This document shows positions 7,048 to 13,787 of a stretch of 13,822 nt of DNA, piece by piece. Source of the DNA: a bacterium. GTDB taxonomy: Bacteria; Cyanobacteriota; Vampirovibrionia; Gastranaerophilales; Gastranaerophilaceae. Within the stretch, counting starts at the first letter, position 1. Each line of letters opens with the position of its first letter. Where the stretch lies: positions 1 to 13,822 of the forward strand of contig SFZC01000048.1 in assembly GCA_004558955.1 (NCBI GenBank). Reading direction: 5' to 3'. The translations under genes and the position numbers were made by a program. A model generated the notes under the pieces. That model was given only the letters and a program-made list of their open reading frames with translations, did no database searches and was not told where the DNA came from.

Positions 7048-7053
7048 ATTTTT

Positions 7054-7248
7054 ATGCTGACAAACAGGGAAAAAGAGGTTTTAAAACTACTGGCAAAAGG
7101 ATACACGAACCCTGAAATTGCACAAATGCTTTATATCAGCCCCCACACAGTCAAAGCACACGTTGCGGCAATTTTGAAAAAACTCAACGTCAAAAACAGA
7201 CTTCTTGCCGTTGTTGCAGCAGAAGAATACCTTAACAAAGAAGAGTAA
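7054..7248 (+). CDS. Stand-alone LuxR/GerE-type DNA-binding protein
   Basis: 64 residues consisting of little more than a LuxR-family helix-turn-helix: LTNREKEVLKLLAKGYTNPEIA, then a recognition-helix region at about residues 29-44 (ISPHTVKAHVAAILKKL) and the closing dimerisation helix. There is no receiver, PAS or autoinducer domain, as in the sporulation regulator GerE (74 residues). It should bind DNA as a dimer; targets and inducing signal are unknown. The start at 7054 is chosen for GAGGAG 6 bases upstream. The frame stays open 82 codons further upstream, so a longer product of 146 residues cannot be excluded, but that ATG (6808) has a stop directly before it and no RBS. Convergent with infB, 8 bases apart. 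Confidence 0.85.
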   Translation: MLTNREKEVLKLLAKGYTNPEIAQMLYISPHTVKAHVAAILKKLNVKNRLLAVVAAEEYLNKEE

Positions 7249-7256
7249 CCGTGATA

Positions 7257-9800
7257 TTACAAAGATTTTCTTTCAACTTCTTCTTTTGTCGAAACTTCAA
7301 TAATATCACCAATTTGAATATCATTGAATTTAGAGAAGGAAATACCACATTCAAAGCCTTGAGCCACTTCTTTAACGTCATCTTTGAAACGTTTTAACTG
7401 GTCAATTGCACCTCTAAAGATTTCTTCACCGTTTCTATACAAGACTGCATCTTTTGAACGAACAATCTTACCTTCAGTAACATAACAACCTGCGATTTTT
7501 GAAGTTTTACCAATAGTAAAGACTTGACGAACCTCAGCCTTACCGAGTTCAACCTCTTTAATTTCAGGTTCAAGTAAAGACAACAATGTCTTTTCAATAT
7601 CTTCAAGCAACTGATAAATTATATCATATTTCTTAATCGTTACGCCTTCTCTTTCGGCAGATGCCAACGCATTACTGTCTTCTTTTACCGTAAATCCTAA
7701 AATTAAAGCATTTGATGCTGAAGCTAACATTACATCGGCTTCTGAAATATCACCTACACCAACGTGAATAATCTTTGTAGTAATTTCTTTAGACTCAACA
7801 CCTGCAATCGCTTGCGCTACTGCCTCTGCTGAACCGTGAGTATTCGCCTTGATAATCAAATTCAACTGCGGAATATTATCTTCACCCGCAACTGCTTCAC
7901 GTCTGATGTGAGCAGGCAACATTGCCTCTAAGCGTTTGTCACGTTCTTTTTCTTTACGAGCCGCTACAATAGCCTTCATTTCTTTTTCATTTTTAACAAC
8001 TTCAAAGTAATCTCCAGCCTGCGGAACTTCTGACAAACCTAAAATCTCAACAGGAGTTGAAGGACCTGCCGCTTGGATTCTTTCGCCACTGTCAGACAAC
8101 AATGCACGAACTCTACCGCAAGCATTACCAACAACAATACAATTACCTGCACGAAGTGTTCCGTTTTGAACAAGCAATGTCGCTACAGGACCTTTACCTT
8201 TATCCAAGTTTGCTTCAATTACGACACCTGACGCTTCAGCCTTCGGATTAGCCTTCAAATCCTGAACATCTGCTACAAGCAAGATATATTCAAGCAATTC
8301 ATCAATACCGGTTCCTTGAAGAGCCGAAACCCTAACCGTAATTGTATCACCACCCCATTCTTCAGGAACAAGACCGTGTTCGGTTAGTTGTTGAAGAACT
8401 TTATCAGGATTTGCACCCGGTTTATCAATCTTGTTAACCGCAACAATAATAGGGATTTCAGCGGCTTTTGCGTGGTTGATAGCTTCTATTGTTTGAGGCA
8501 TGATACCATCATCTGCGGCAACAACCAAAATTGCGATATCAGTAGCTTTCGCACCTCTTGCACGCATTTCGGTAAACGCTTCGTGCCCAGGAGTATCCAA
8601 GAACACGATTTTTCTATCTTTATTATTGTCCAAATATACAGTATAAGCACCGATTGACTGAGTAATACCGCCAACTTCGGTTGCTACAATTTTGTGTTTT
8701 GAAGCTCGAATACTGTCAAGCAAGGTTGTTTTACCGTGGTCAACGTGCCCCATAATACTAATAACAGGGGCTCTACGTTTCAATAATTTTTTATCAACTT
8801 CCGACAAGACTTTGGCTTTTTCTTCTTTTTCCATTTCCTGTTCAATGTAAGCATCCAAGTCTTCTTCCAAGACCTCTAAACCATACTCGGCACAAACTTT
8901 TTTGATAACATCAATATCAATAAGTTGGTTAACTGTTGCCATAATTCCGTTCAACATAAGGAATTTAACGATTTCGGCAGGAGTTTTTGCAATTTTTTCG
9001 GACAATTCGGAAATTGTCATAGCCTGAGTTACAACTAATTGTGTAACCTCTTCAACATCCGCAACTTTTGCAACTTTCTTTTTGTGGTGTTGTGCTGCGG
9101 CTTTTTCTAAGGAAATTCTTTCCTGTTCTTCTTTTTTATTAAATTCTTTGTCTTTTTTCTTGCTATCAGAACGTCTTTTTGAATTAGATGCCACAGGGGT
9201 TTTGTTATCATAAATTTCTTGCGGAATTATACGACGTTGTAACGGTTTTTTAGTACCAAAATCTTTATTTTCACCAGCAGGTCTGTCTGATTTTGAAAAT
9301 CTTTTTTCGCCGTTTGGTTTTTCACCACGTTGAAACTGCTTTCTTTCTCCGTCTTGATTTTTATTAAAAGGTTTTCTTGCAGGTCTTTCAGGTTTTTCAC
9401 CATTTTCAGATGCTACAGGCTTTTTAGGAGCACGTCTTACAATTTCCAAACGAGAAACAGTTTGTTTCGGAGTTTGTTTTGGACGTTCAATACGTTCAAC
9501 CTGTTTTGATTTCTCAATCGCAGCAACCTTTTCAACCGCTTTTGCAACCGTTGTTGGCTTGGTTTCTACAGGTTCTTCAACTTGTTTTGCCTTTTTAACG
9601 ACAAAAGCTTTAGGTTTTTGTGTCTTTTTAACACCGCCATTAGCGATAAATTCTTTCAATCTGCGGATTTGATCAAGAGTGACAGTACTTGAATGAGTTT
9701 TGTTTGTAACACCGAGTTGTGCAAATTTTTCCACAACCTCTTTGCTTGGTAATCCAAGTTCTTTTGCTAATTCACTTATTCTAACTGTTTCGTAACTCAT
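7257..9800 (-). CDS. infB: Translation initiation factor IF-2
   Basis: A GTPase that brings initiator fMet-tRNA to the 30S subunit and promotes 50S joining. 847 residues: a first IF2_N domain (about 3-55), a basic, low-complexity linker (about 58-240), a second IF2_N domain (about 258-312), then the G domain. The GTP-binding motifs are all intact: GHVDHGKT (351-358), GGIT in switch I (377-380), DTPGH (402-406), NKID (456-459) and SAL (492-494). Beta-barrel, IF2 and C-terminal tRNA-binding domains follow to the stop. ATG 9800 lies 20 bases inside the end of ylxR, with AAAGGA upstream, so translation is probably coupled to ylxR. Last gene of the minus-strand operon; no terminator hairpin is seen before the convergent LuxR-type gene. 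Confidence 0.98.
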   Translation of the reverse strand: MSYETVRISELAKELGLPSKEVVEKFAQLGVTNKTHSSTVTLDQIRRLKEFIANGGVKKTQKPKAFVVKKAKQVEEPVETKPTTVAKAVEKVAAIEKSKQVERIERPKQTPKQTVSRLEIVRRAPKKPVASENGEKPERPARKPFNKNQDGERKQFQRGEKPNGEKRFSKSDRPAGENKDFGTKKPLQRRIIPQEIYDNKTPVASNSKRRSDSKKKDKEFNKKEEQERISLEKAAAQHHKKKVAKVADVEEVTQLVVTQAMTISELSEKIAKTPAEIVKFLMLNGIMATVNQLIDIDVIKKVCAEYGLEVLEEDLDAYIEQEMEKEEKAKVLSEVDKKLLKRRAPVISIMGHVDHGKTTLLDSIRASKHKIVATEVGGITQSIGAYTVYLDNNKDRKIVFLDTPGHEAFTEMRARGAKATDIAILVVAADDGIMPQTIEAINHAKAAEIPIIVAVNKIDKPGANPDKVLQQLTEHGLVPEEWGGDTITVRVSALQGTGIDELLEYILLVADVQDLKANPKAEASGVVIEANLDKGKGPVATLLVQNGTLRAGNCIVVGNACGRVRALLSDSGERIQAAGPSTPVEILGLSEVPQAGDYFEVVKNEKEMKAIVAARKEKERDKRLEAMLPAHIRREAVAGEDNIPQLNLIIKANTHGSAEAVAQAIAGVESKEITTKIIHVGVGDISEADVMLASASNALILGFTVKEDSNALASAEREGVTIKKYDIIYQLLEDIEKTLLSLLEPEIKEVELGKAEVRQVFTIGKTSKIAGCYVTEGKIVRSKDAVLYRNGEEIFRGAIDQLKRFKDDVKEVAQGFECGISFSKFNDIQIGDIIEVSTKEEVERKSL

Positions 9801-10035
9801 CTAGTAATTGTCCTTTCAATTCGTTTGGTACAGAGGATTTCAGGTGTTTTGCCAATTTATTTTTCTTAAATGCCTTCTCTATACACGATTCATTATAACA
9901 AAGATATGCTGATCTGCCAAATGTGGTATTATCAGGGTTTATTGCAAGGTTTTCACAATGTTTGTCGGCTGTAATTTTTATTAAGTCGTTCCTGTCTTTA
10001 ATTTGCCAACAACCTACGCACCTTCTTTCTACCAC
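9781..10035 (-). CDS. ylxR: YlxR (RnpM/DUF448) RNA-binding protein
   Basis: A small basic protein of 84 residues with the family marks RRCVGC near the N-terminus and GRSAYLC in the middle, then a Lys-rich helix (EKAFKKNKLAKHLK). Members bind RNA; in Bacillus subtilis the homologue is reported to modulate RNase P. The start is GTG at 10035, with GAGG 5 bases upstream, 11 bases after the prfA stop. The gene overlaps infB by 20 bases, the usual ylxR-infB linkage. Upstream, where nusA normally lies, is prfA. Two Cys pairs (C6/C9 and C46/C51) might bind metal, but that is speculation. Confidence 0.93.
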   Translation of the reverse strand: MVERRCVGCWQIKDRNDLIKITADKHCENLAINPDNTTFGRSAYLCYNESCIEKAFKKNKLAKHLKSSVPNELKGQLLDELRNS

Positions 10036-10046
10036 TTTAACCTCGC

Positions 10047-11129
10047 TTAGCCTACCTCTGCCAATTTTTCCAACTTCAATTTTTGGTCGTATTCAACCAA
10101 CAAATCAATAAGCTCGTCAAGTTCGCCGTCAATAACAGTCCACACATTCAAGTTATGGTTCAATCTGTGGTCAGTTAAACGACCTTGCGGGAAGTTATAA
10201 GTTCTGATACGTTCGGAACGATCCCCCGACCCGACTTGAGAACGTCTTAAATCGGTAATCTCTTTGGTTTGTTTTTGAACTTCCATATCATAAAGTTTTG
10301 CTTTAAGAATTTCCAACGCCCGTTCTTTGTTTTGCAACTGAGAACGCTCTTCTGTACAGAAAATCATAATTCCTGTAGGTTTGTGGAAAACTCTGGCTGC
10401 GGTTTCAACCTTGTTTACGTTTTGACCGCCCGCACCGCCGGATCTTGCAGTGGTAATTTCAACATCGTTCATATTCAAGTTAACTTCAACATCATCAACC
10501 TGTGGCATAACCGCTACCGTAGCAGTAGAGGTATGAACTCTGCCTTGAGATTCCGTTGCGGGAACTCTTTGAACTCTATGAACACCTGATTCATATTTCA
10601 ATCTTGAATAAATTGAATCACCCTTCATTGAAATAATAACTTCGGAAACACCGCCGGCTTCGCAATCGGTTTTGCTCAAAATTTGAGTCTGCCAACCCAT
10701 TTTGTCAGCATATCTCAAATACATACGCATCAAATCGCCTGCAAAAATATTGGCTTCATCGCCACCCGCACCGCCACGGATTTCAAGCATAATGTCTTTG
10801 TCATCCATTGGGTCACGAGGAAGAAGAAGAACCTTCATTCTTTCTTCGTATTCAGGAATTTTTGCTTCATTTTCTTCCATTTCCGCCTTCAAAAAAGCAC
10901 GCATTTCTTCATCTTTTTCTTCGTGAAGCATTTGTTTTGCATCTTCGATTGCTTCGTTTGTTTCTTTCCATTTATAATACAACTCAACCGTTTCTTCCAT
11001 AGATTTTCTTTGTTTTGACAAATCTCTGAAACGGTTGTAATCCTGAATTACGTCAGGATTTGATAAAGTTTCACCTAATTCTTTATATTTCTTCTCAATT
11101 TGAAGAATTTTATCTAACATATCTTTCAT
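10047..11129 (-). CDS. prfA: Peptide chain release factor 1
   Basis: Recognises UAA and UAG stop codons and triggers peptide release. 360 residues: a coiled-coil N-terminal domain (about 1-100), the stop-codon-reading PAT tripeptide at 190-192 (in RVQRVPATESQG), and the catalytic GGQ at 234-236 (in SGGAGGQNVNK). PAT rather than SPF marks it as RF1, not RF2. The GGQ glutamine would be methylated by PrmC, which is not in this window. The start is uncertain: ATG 11129 has no Shine-Dalgarno, while ATG 11120 (three codons later) gives MLDKILQIEKKYKEL, the usual RF1 N-terminus, with only a weak GAAAG before it. A near-consensus promoter directly upstream places the transcript start at about 11129. 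Confidence 0.96.
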   Translation of the reverse strand: MKDMLDKILQIEKKYKELGETLSNPDVIQDYNRFRDLSKQRKSMEETVELYYKWKETNEAIEDAKQMLHEEKDEEMRAFLKAEMEENEAKIPEYEERMKVLLLPRDPMDDKDIMLEIRGGAGGDEANIFAGDLMRMYLRYADKMGWQTQILSKTDCEAGGVSEVIISMKGDSIYSRLKYESGVHRVQRVPATESQGRVHTSTATVAVMPQVDDVEVNLNMNDVEITTARSGGAGGQNVNKVETAARVFHKPTGIMIFCTEERSQLQNKERALEILKAKLYDMEVQKQTKEITDLRRSQVGSGDRSERIRTYNFPQGRLTDHRLNHNLNVWTVIDGELDELIDLLVEYDQKLKLEKLAEVG

Positions 11130-11135
11130 AACAGG

Positions 11136-11164
11136 ATTATAACAAGAACATTTTTTTTTTACAA
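11136..11164 (-). promoter_or_regulatory. Internal promoter for prfA-ylxR-infB
   Basis: On the minus strand, TTGTAA (11164-11159) and TATAAT (11141-11136) are separated by exactly 17 bases, the best-spaced promoter in the window. The expected start point is about 7 bases beyond the -10 box, at or within a few bases of the prfA start codon, so the transcript would have almost no leader. It would let prfA-ylxR-infB be expressed independently of the upstream nrnA genes. Confidence 0.6.
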
Positions 11165-11383
11165 ATTACGCTCCAATTTTATGCTATAACCACAAATCTT
11201 ACAAATTTTTTGGAACTCTTCAAGCTTCAACGAATTACGTCTTATTTTGCAAGAAAAAGTGTTTTGAGAAATATTCTCCCCATTATTTTTCTTCAGATGT
11301 TCCAACAATAACTTTTGGGTAATATGCCTTTTCGCCATAACAAGACGCATAATTTCATCGTTATTCCATTCCGTAATATCCAC
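11159..11383 (-). CDS. Small helix-turn-helix protein, probable XRE-like
   Basis: 74 residues. The segment IMRLVMAKRHITQKLLLEHLKK followed by ISQNTFSCKIRRNSLKLEEFQKICKICGYSIKLE has the layout of short Cro/XRE-type helix-turn-helix proteins (ITQ...LL...IS..TFS.K.RR......F.KIC...GY), with the recognition helix around residues 39-49. The turn is longer than usual because of the KKNNGEN insert, so DNA binding is likely but not certain. The start is GTG at 11383, with AGAAGG 7 bases upstream inside the end of the YihY gene, 4 bases after that gene's stop. It is co-transcribed with nrnA and YihY; the prfA promoter lies just at its 3' end. Partner and targets are unknown. Confidence 0.65.
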   Translation of the reverse strand: MDITEWNNDEIMRLVMAKRHITQKLLLEHLKKNNGENISQNTFSCKIRRNSLKLEEFQKICKICGYSIKLERNL

Positions 11384-11387
11384 ACAT

Positions 11388-12302
11388 CTACCTTCTGAAA
11401 TTCTTTTTACGAAGCTCCATGATTTCTTCGTGGATTTCGTTTGATTTATATGTCAATTTGTTATAAACCTGCGAATTAATTTCACCCCCGATAAGCAATA
11501 AAATTGAAGTATAGTAAAGCCAAATCATCAAAATAAAGAACGCACCAATCGTTCCGAATACAAGGTTATATGTACTCAAATTGTTTACATAAATAGAAAA
11601 TCCCCACGAGCCTACCAACCACAAAGTCGTGAAAAATATAGTCCCGGGAATTGCACTTCTGCGTTTGAAGGACTCTTTACCCTTCAAATCAGGCAAAATG
11701 TAATACATCAAAAAGGCCATTAAATACAATGCCAAGAATGCAACAGGCCAACGAAGGGTCAATATCAATGTCGCAACAGATTTTGTCATTCCAAAATGTG
11801 TCACCAAAAACGTAATAATAACTTTACCGAAAATGATAATGTTAATAGTCAAAAACATCACCAAAATATTTACAAAAACCATTAAAAATGAAAGCACCCT
11901 TGTATATATGAAATTTCTCGTTTCAATCACTTTATACGCTCGGTTTAAACCCTTCAAAATCACTGCAACTCCGTTTGTAGAAAGAACAAGAGTTGTCACT
12001 ATACCGATAATCGCCATTAATTTTCCGTGATTGAAAATCATTGTTTCTTCCAACACTGATTGAAGCAAATTCATTGCCTGATTAGGCATAATTCCCGACA
12101 ACACATGCAAAATAGAAACCAAATAAGAACGGCTACCAAGCCACCCGAAAACAGCCATTAAAAACAACATAAACGGGAAAATTCCCACAACGAGCATAAA
12201 GCCCATTTCCGCAGCCATACCGTAAAAGTCGTTTTCAATAATCGACTTTATTAATCTAACCAGCCCTCTTATCGTTTTGTTTTTCAGTAATTTCTTTAAC
12301 AT
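11388..12302 (-). CDS. YihY/BrkB (UPF0761) family inner-membrane protein
   Basis: A 304-residue integral membrane protein with about six transmembrane segments (roughly 30-55, 93-115, 133-160, 175-203, 217-240 and 248-273) and a basic C-terminal tail. Family marks are GIFPFMLFL in the first segment, NGVAVILKGLNRAYKVIETRN before the third, and the terminal block TYNLVFGTIGAFFILMIWLYY...GGEIN. The family was once annotated as ribonuclease BN, which is wrong; its true role is still unclear. ATG 12302 overlaps the end of nrnA by 7 bases (ATGTTAA), so the two are translationally coupled. Confidence 0.92.
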   Translation of the reverse strand: MLKKLLKNKTIRGLVRLIKSIIENDFYGMAAEMGFMLVVGIFPFMLFLMAVFGWLGSRSYLVSILHVLSGIMPNQAMNLLQSVLEETMIFNHGKLMAIIGIVTTLVLSTNGVAVILKGLNRAYKVIETRNFIYTRVLSFLMVFVNILVMFLTINIIIFGKVIITFLVTHFGMTKSVATLILTLRWPVAFLALYLMAFLMYYILPDLKGKESFKRRSAIPGTIFFTTLWLVGSWGFSIYVNNLSTYNLVFGTIGAFFILMIWLYYTSILLLIGGEINSQVYNKLTYKSNEIHEEIMELRKKNFRR

Positions 12303-13267
12303 AAACCTTTATTTTTGATTTCTTTTAATATCAATTTTACAGCCTGTGTCGGGGTTCCTTTAATAACCGCACCCGCAGCCAATTTATGCCCGCCTCCGCC
12401 AAACTCGGAACAGATTTGAGCAATATTTTCGCTCTTGCTTCGCATTGAAACCTTTGAAGTCGTTGAATTTAATTCCTTGACCACAAACGCAATCTCCGTA
12501 GTAACAATAGCCCTCAACTTTTCGGTTAAACCGTCCGTGAAATCTTCACCTTTATTATTAAATTTCTCCAAATCTTTTTTATAAACTATAGTATAAGCGA
12601 TTTTGTCATTATTTACAAATTGTGCCTTATTTACGCAATAACTTTGGAATAAAACCATATCCTTAGACGAGGTTTCGTAACATTTTTGATACAACTCGGA
12701 AGGATTTACGCCTAATGAAATCATTTCACCCGCATAACGCATAGTTTTTTGAGTGGTGTTGGAATACCTGAAACATCCTGTATCCGTCATCAAACCTGTA
12801 TATAAACAAATTGCACAGTCGTTTGAGATTTTCCAGTTTAAATCTTCGGCAACTCCGCATAAAACTTCAGCCGCAGCCGCCGCATAAGGTTCAACAATAT
12901 TAATTTCCGCATACCCAACATTTGTTTCGTGGTGATCAATATTAACGGTATGTTTCGCCTTTGAAAACAACACTTGAACCTCACCGCATCTGTCAAGAGC
13001 CGCAACGTCCAAATTTATCACCAAATCATATTCTCTTGATAAATCAAATTCAGAAACTGATTTAATGTGATTTCTTGCGGGCAAAAAATCATACGTTGTC
13101 GGAATATCAGACACAGCAACCATTTCACAGTGCTTTTTGTAATTATCTTTTATCAAATTGTACATTCCGCACATCGTTCCCAACGTGTCACCGTCAGGGT
13201 TTATGTGAGAAACCAGTAATATATTTTTTGAATTCTTTATGCTATTATTTAATTGTTGAGTCACCAT
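12296..13267 (-). CDS. nrnA: DHH-family oligoribonuclease / pAp phosphatase
   Basis: Degrades 2-5-base RNA fragments (nanoRNA) and probably 3'-phosphoadenosine 5'-phosphate. 323 residues. The DHH-domain metal ligands are present: H21, D25 and D27 in SHINPDGD, D87 in INLDVA, D111-H112-H113 in NIDHH, and D162 in TDTGCFRY. The C-terminal DHHA1 domain ends with the substrate-binding GGGGHKLAAGA at about 290-300. In Firmicutes nrnA often lies between rbfA and truB; here it heads the opposite-strand operon that ends in infB. ATG 13267 has no visible Shine-Dalgarno and lies only 37 bases from the divergent DUF721 start; a GTG one codon later is possible. Confidence 0.94.
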   Translation of the reverse strand: MVTQQLNNSIKNSKNILLVSHINPDGDTLGTMCGMYNLIKDNYKKHCEMVAVSDIPTTYDFLPARNHIKSVSEFDLSREYDLVINLDVAALDRCGEVQVLFSKAKHTVNIDHHETNVGYAEINIVEPYAAAAAEVLCGVAEDLNWKISNDCAICLYTGLMTDTGCFRYSNTTQKTMRYAGEMISLGVNPSELYQKCYETSSKDMVLFQSYCVNKAQFVNNDKIAYTIVYKKDLEKFNNKGEDFTDGLTEKLRAIVTTEIAFVVKELNSTTSKVSMRSKSENIAQICSEFGGGGHKLAAGAVIKGTPTQAVKLILKEIKNKGLC

Positions 13268-13304
13268 TCTATAATATTAACATAAAAAAGAGTTACCTGC
13301 ATTT
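13268..13304. promoter_or_regulatory. Divergent promoter region between nrnA and the DUF721 gene
   Basis: Only 37 bases separate the two start codons. A TATAAT at 13270-13275 reads toward the DUF721 gene, and the overlapping ATAATATTA gives a TATTAT on the other strand toward nrnA, so the two -10 regions must compete or overlap. No good -35 is seen for either. RBS signals are weak on both sides. Confidence 0.35.
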
Positions 13305-13643
13305 ATGAAAAAAATACGTTATTTAAAAATTAAAAATATTGACGACATTATCGCAGAAATGTCAAAAAATGCCGTCATCAGAAAAGCACTGACTCGAACA
13401 AACCTGTGCAAATTTTGGCGAAAAGTTGCAGGTAAAAAATTTGCACAAAACTCAAAACCTTACTCAATGATAAAAGGCTCAATTATGGTAATAGCCTGCA
13501 AAACCCCAATCGTAGCACAAGAACTGCTACTAAGAAAAACCCAACTTTTGGTAAAATTTAAACCTTACGTTGAATCCCTGAACATGAAACTAACAGACCT
13601 CAGATTTGATGCAAAAAAATGGGTCGATACACCTGAAAGTTAA
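13305..13643 (+). CDS. DUF721 / DciA-like protein
   Basis: 112 residues of the DUF721 family. Family marks: LCKFWRKVAGKKFAQNSKP (W38 and G43, matching L..W..VVG..iA.ht.P), then the strand pair GSIMVIACKTPIVAQELLLRKTQLL and the end NMKLTDLRFDAKKW. DciA, the ancestral loader of the replicative helicase DnaB, is the best-studied member, so a role in loading DnaB at replication forks is the leading idea; short DUF721 proteins are not all proven loaders. The start ATG at 13305 is the first in frame, with only a weak AAGAG before it. It is divergent from nrnA and followed by a strong hairpin 14 bases after the stop. Confidence 0.78.
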   Translation: MKKIRYLKIKNIDDIIAEMSKNAVIRKALTRTNLCKFWRKVAGKKFAQNSKPYSMIKGSIMVIACKTPIVAQELLLRKTQLLVKFKPYVESLNMKLTDLRFDAKKWVDTPES

Positions 13644-13656
13644 GAGTCTAAAGAAA

Positions 13657-13680
13657 TGGCACGACCTTTCGGTCGTGCCA
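13657..13680. terminator. Strong hairpin, probable transcription terminator
   Basis: TGGCACGACC-TTTC-GGTCGTGCCA is a perfect 10-base-pair, GC-rich stem with a 4-base loop, starting 14 bases after the DUF721 stop. On the plus strand the tail (CTATCATATTTA) is only modestly T-rich. On the minus strand the tail is ATTTCTTTAG, slightly better, so it may act in both directions and also stop minus-strand transcripts coming from beyond the window. Confidence 0.75.
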
Positions 13681-13732
13681 CTATCATATTTAGGTGAATT
13701 TATTTTCAAAAGTTTTATTACTCTGCGGAAAG

Positions 13733-13750
13733 TTTTGTAATATTGTTAAG
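13733..13750 (+). repeat. Conserved 18-base intergenic motif, copy C
   Basis: TTTTGTAATATTGTTAAG is identical over all 18 bases to copy A at 2482-2499 (opposite strand). It lies 52 bases after the terminator hairpin and is followed by ATTATAAAAAAGGA. No coding frame is visible after it in the window; a gene may begin beyond the edge. Confidence 0.6.
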
Positions 13751-13787
13751 ATTATAAAAAAGGACTGTCAACTTACCAGAAAAAACA

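Larger units (their letters stand above)
6433..7053. other. 620-base stretch without a convincing gene
   Basis: It separates the rbfA operon from the LuxR-type gene. It contains a near-direct repeat of TAGTAAAA(AA)TCAC (6436-6449 and 6489-6500), a long imperfect inverted repeat (6506-6570), seven ACCAT units (6642-6676), motif copy B (6724-6740), and an 82-codon open frame (6808-7053) that runs in frame into the LuxR-type gene but lacks its own ribosome binding site. No clear intrinsic terminator for the rbfA operon is visible. The repeat content is unlike the rest of the window. Confidence 0.6.

Noticed and set aside
8057..8674. Open frames on both strands inside infB
   Set aside because: Overlap the conserved G and beta-barrel domains of IF-2 in other frames; shadows.
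10269..11018. Plus-strand open frames opposite prfA
   Set aside because: RF1 is intact with PAT and GGQ motifs; these are antisense shadows.
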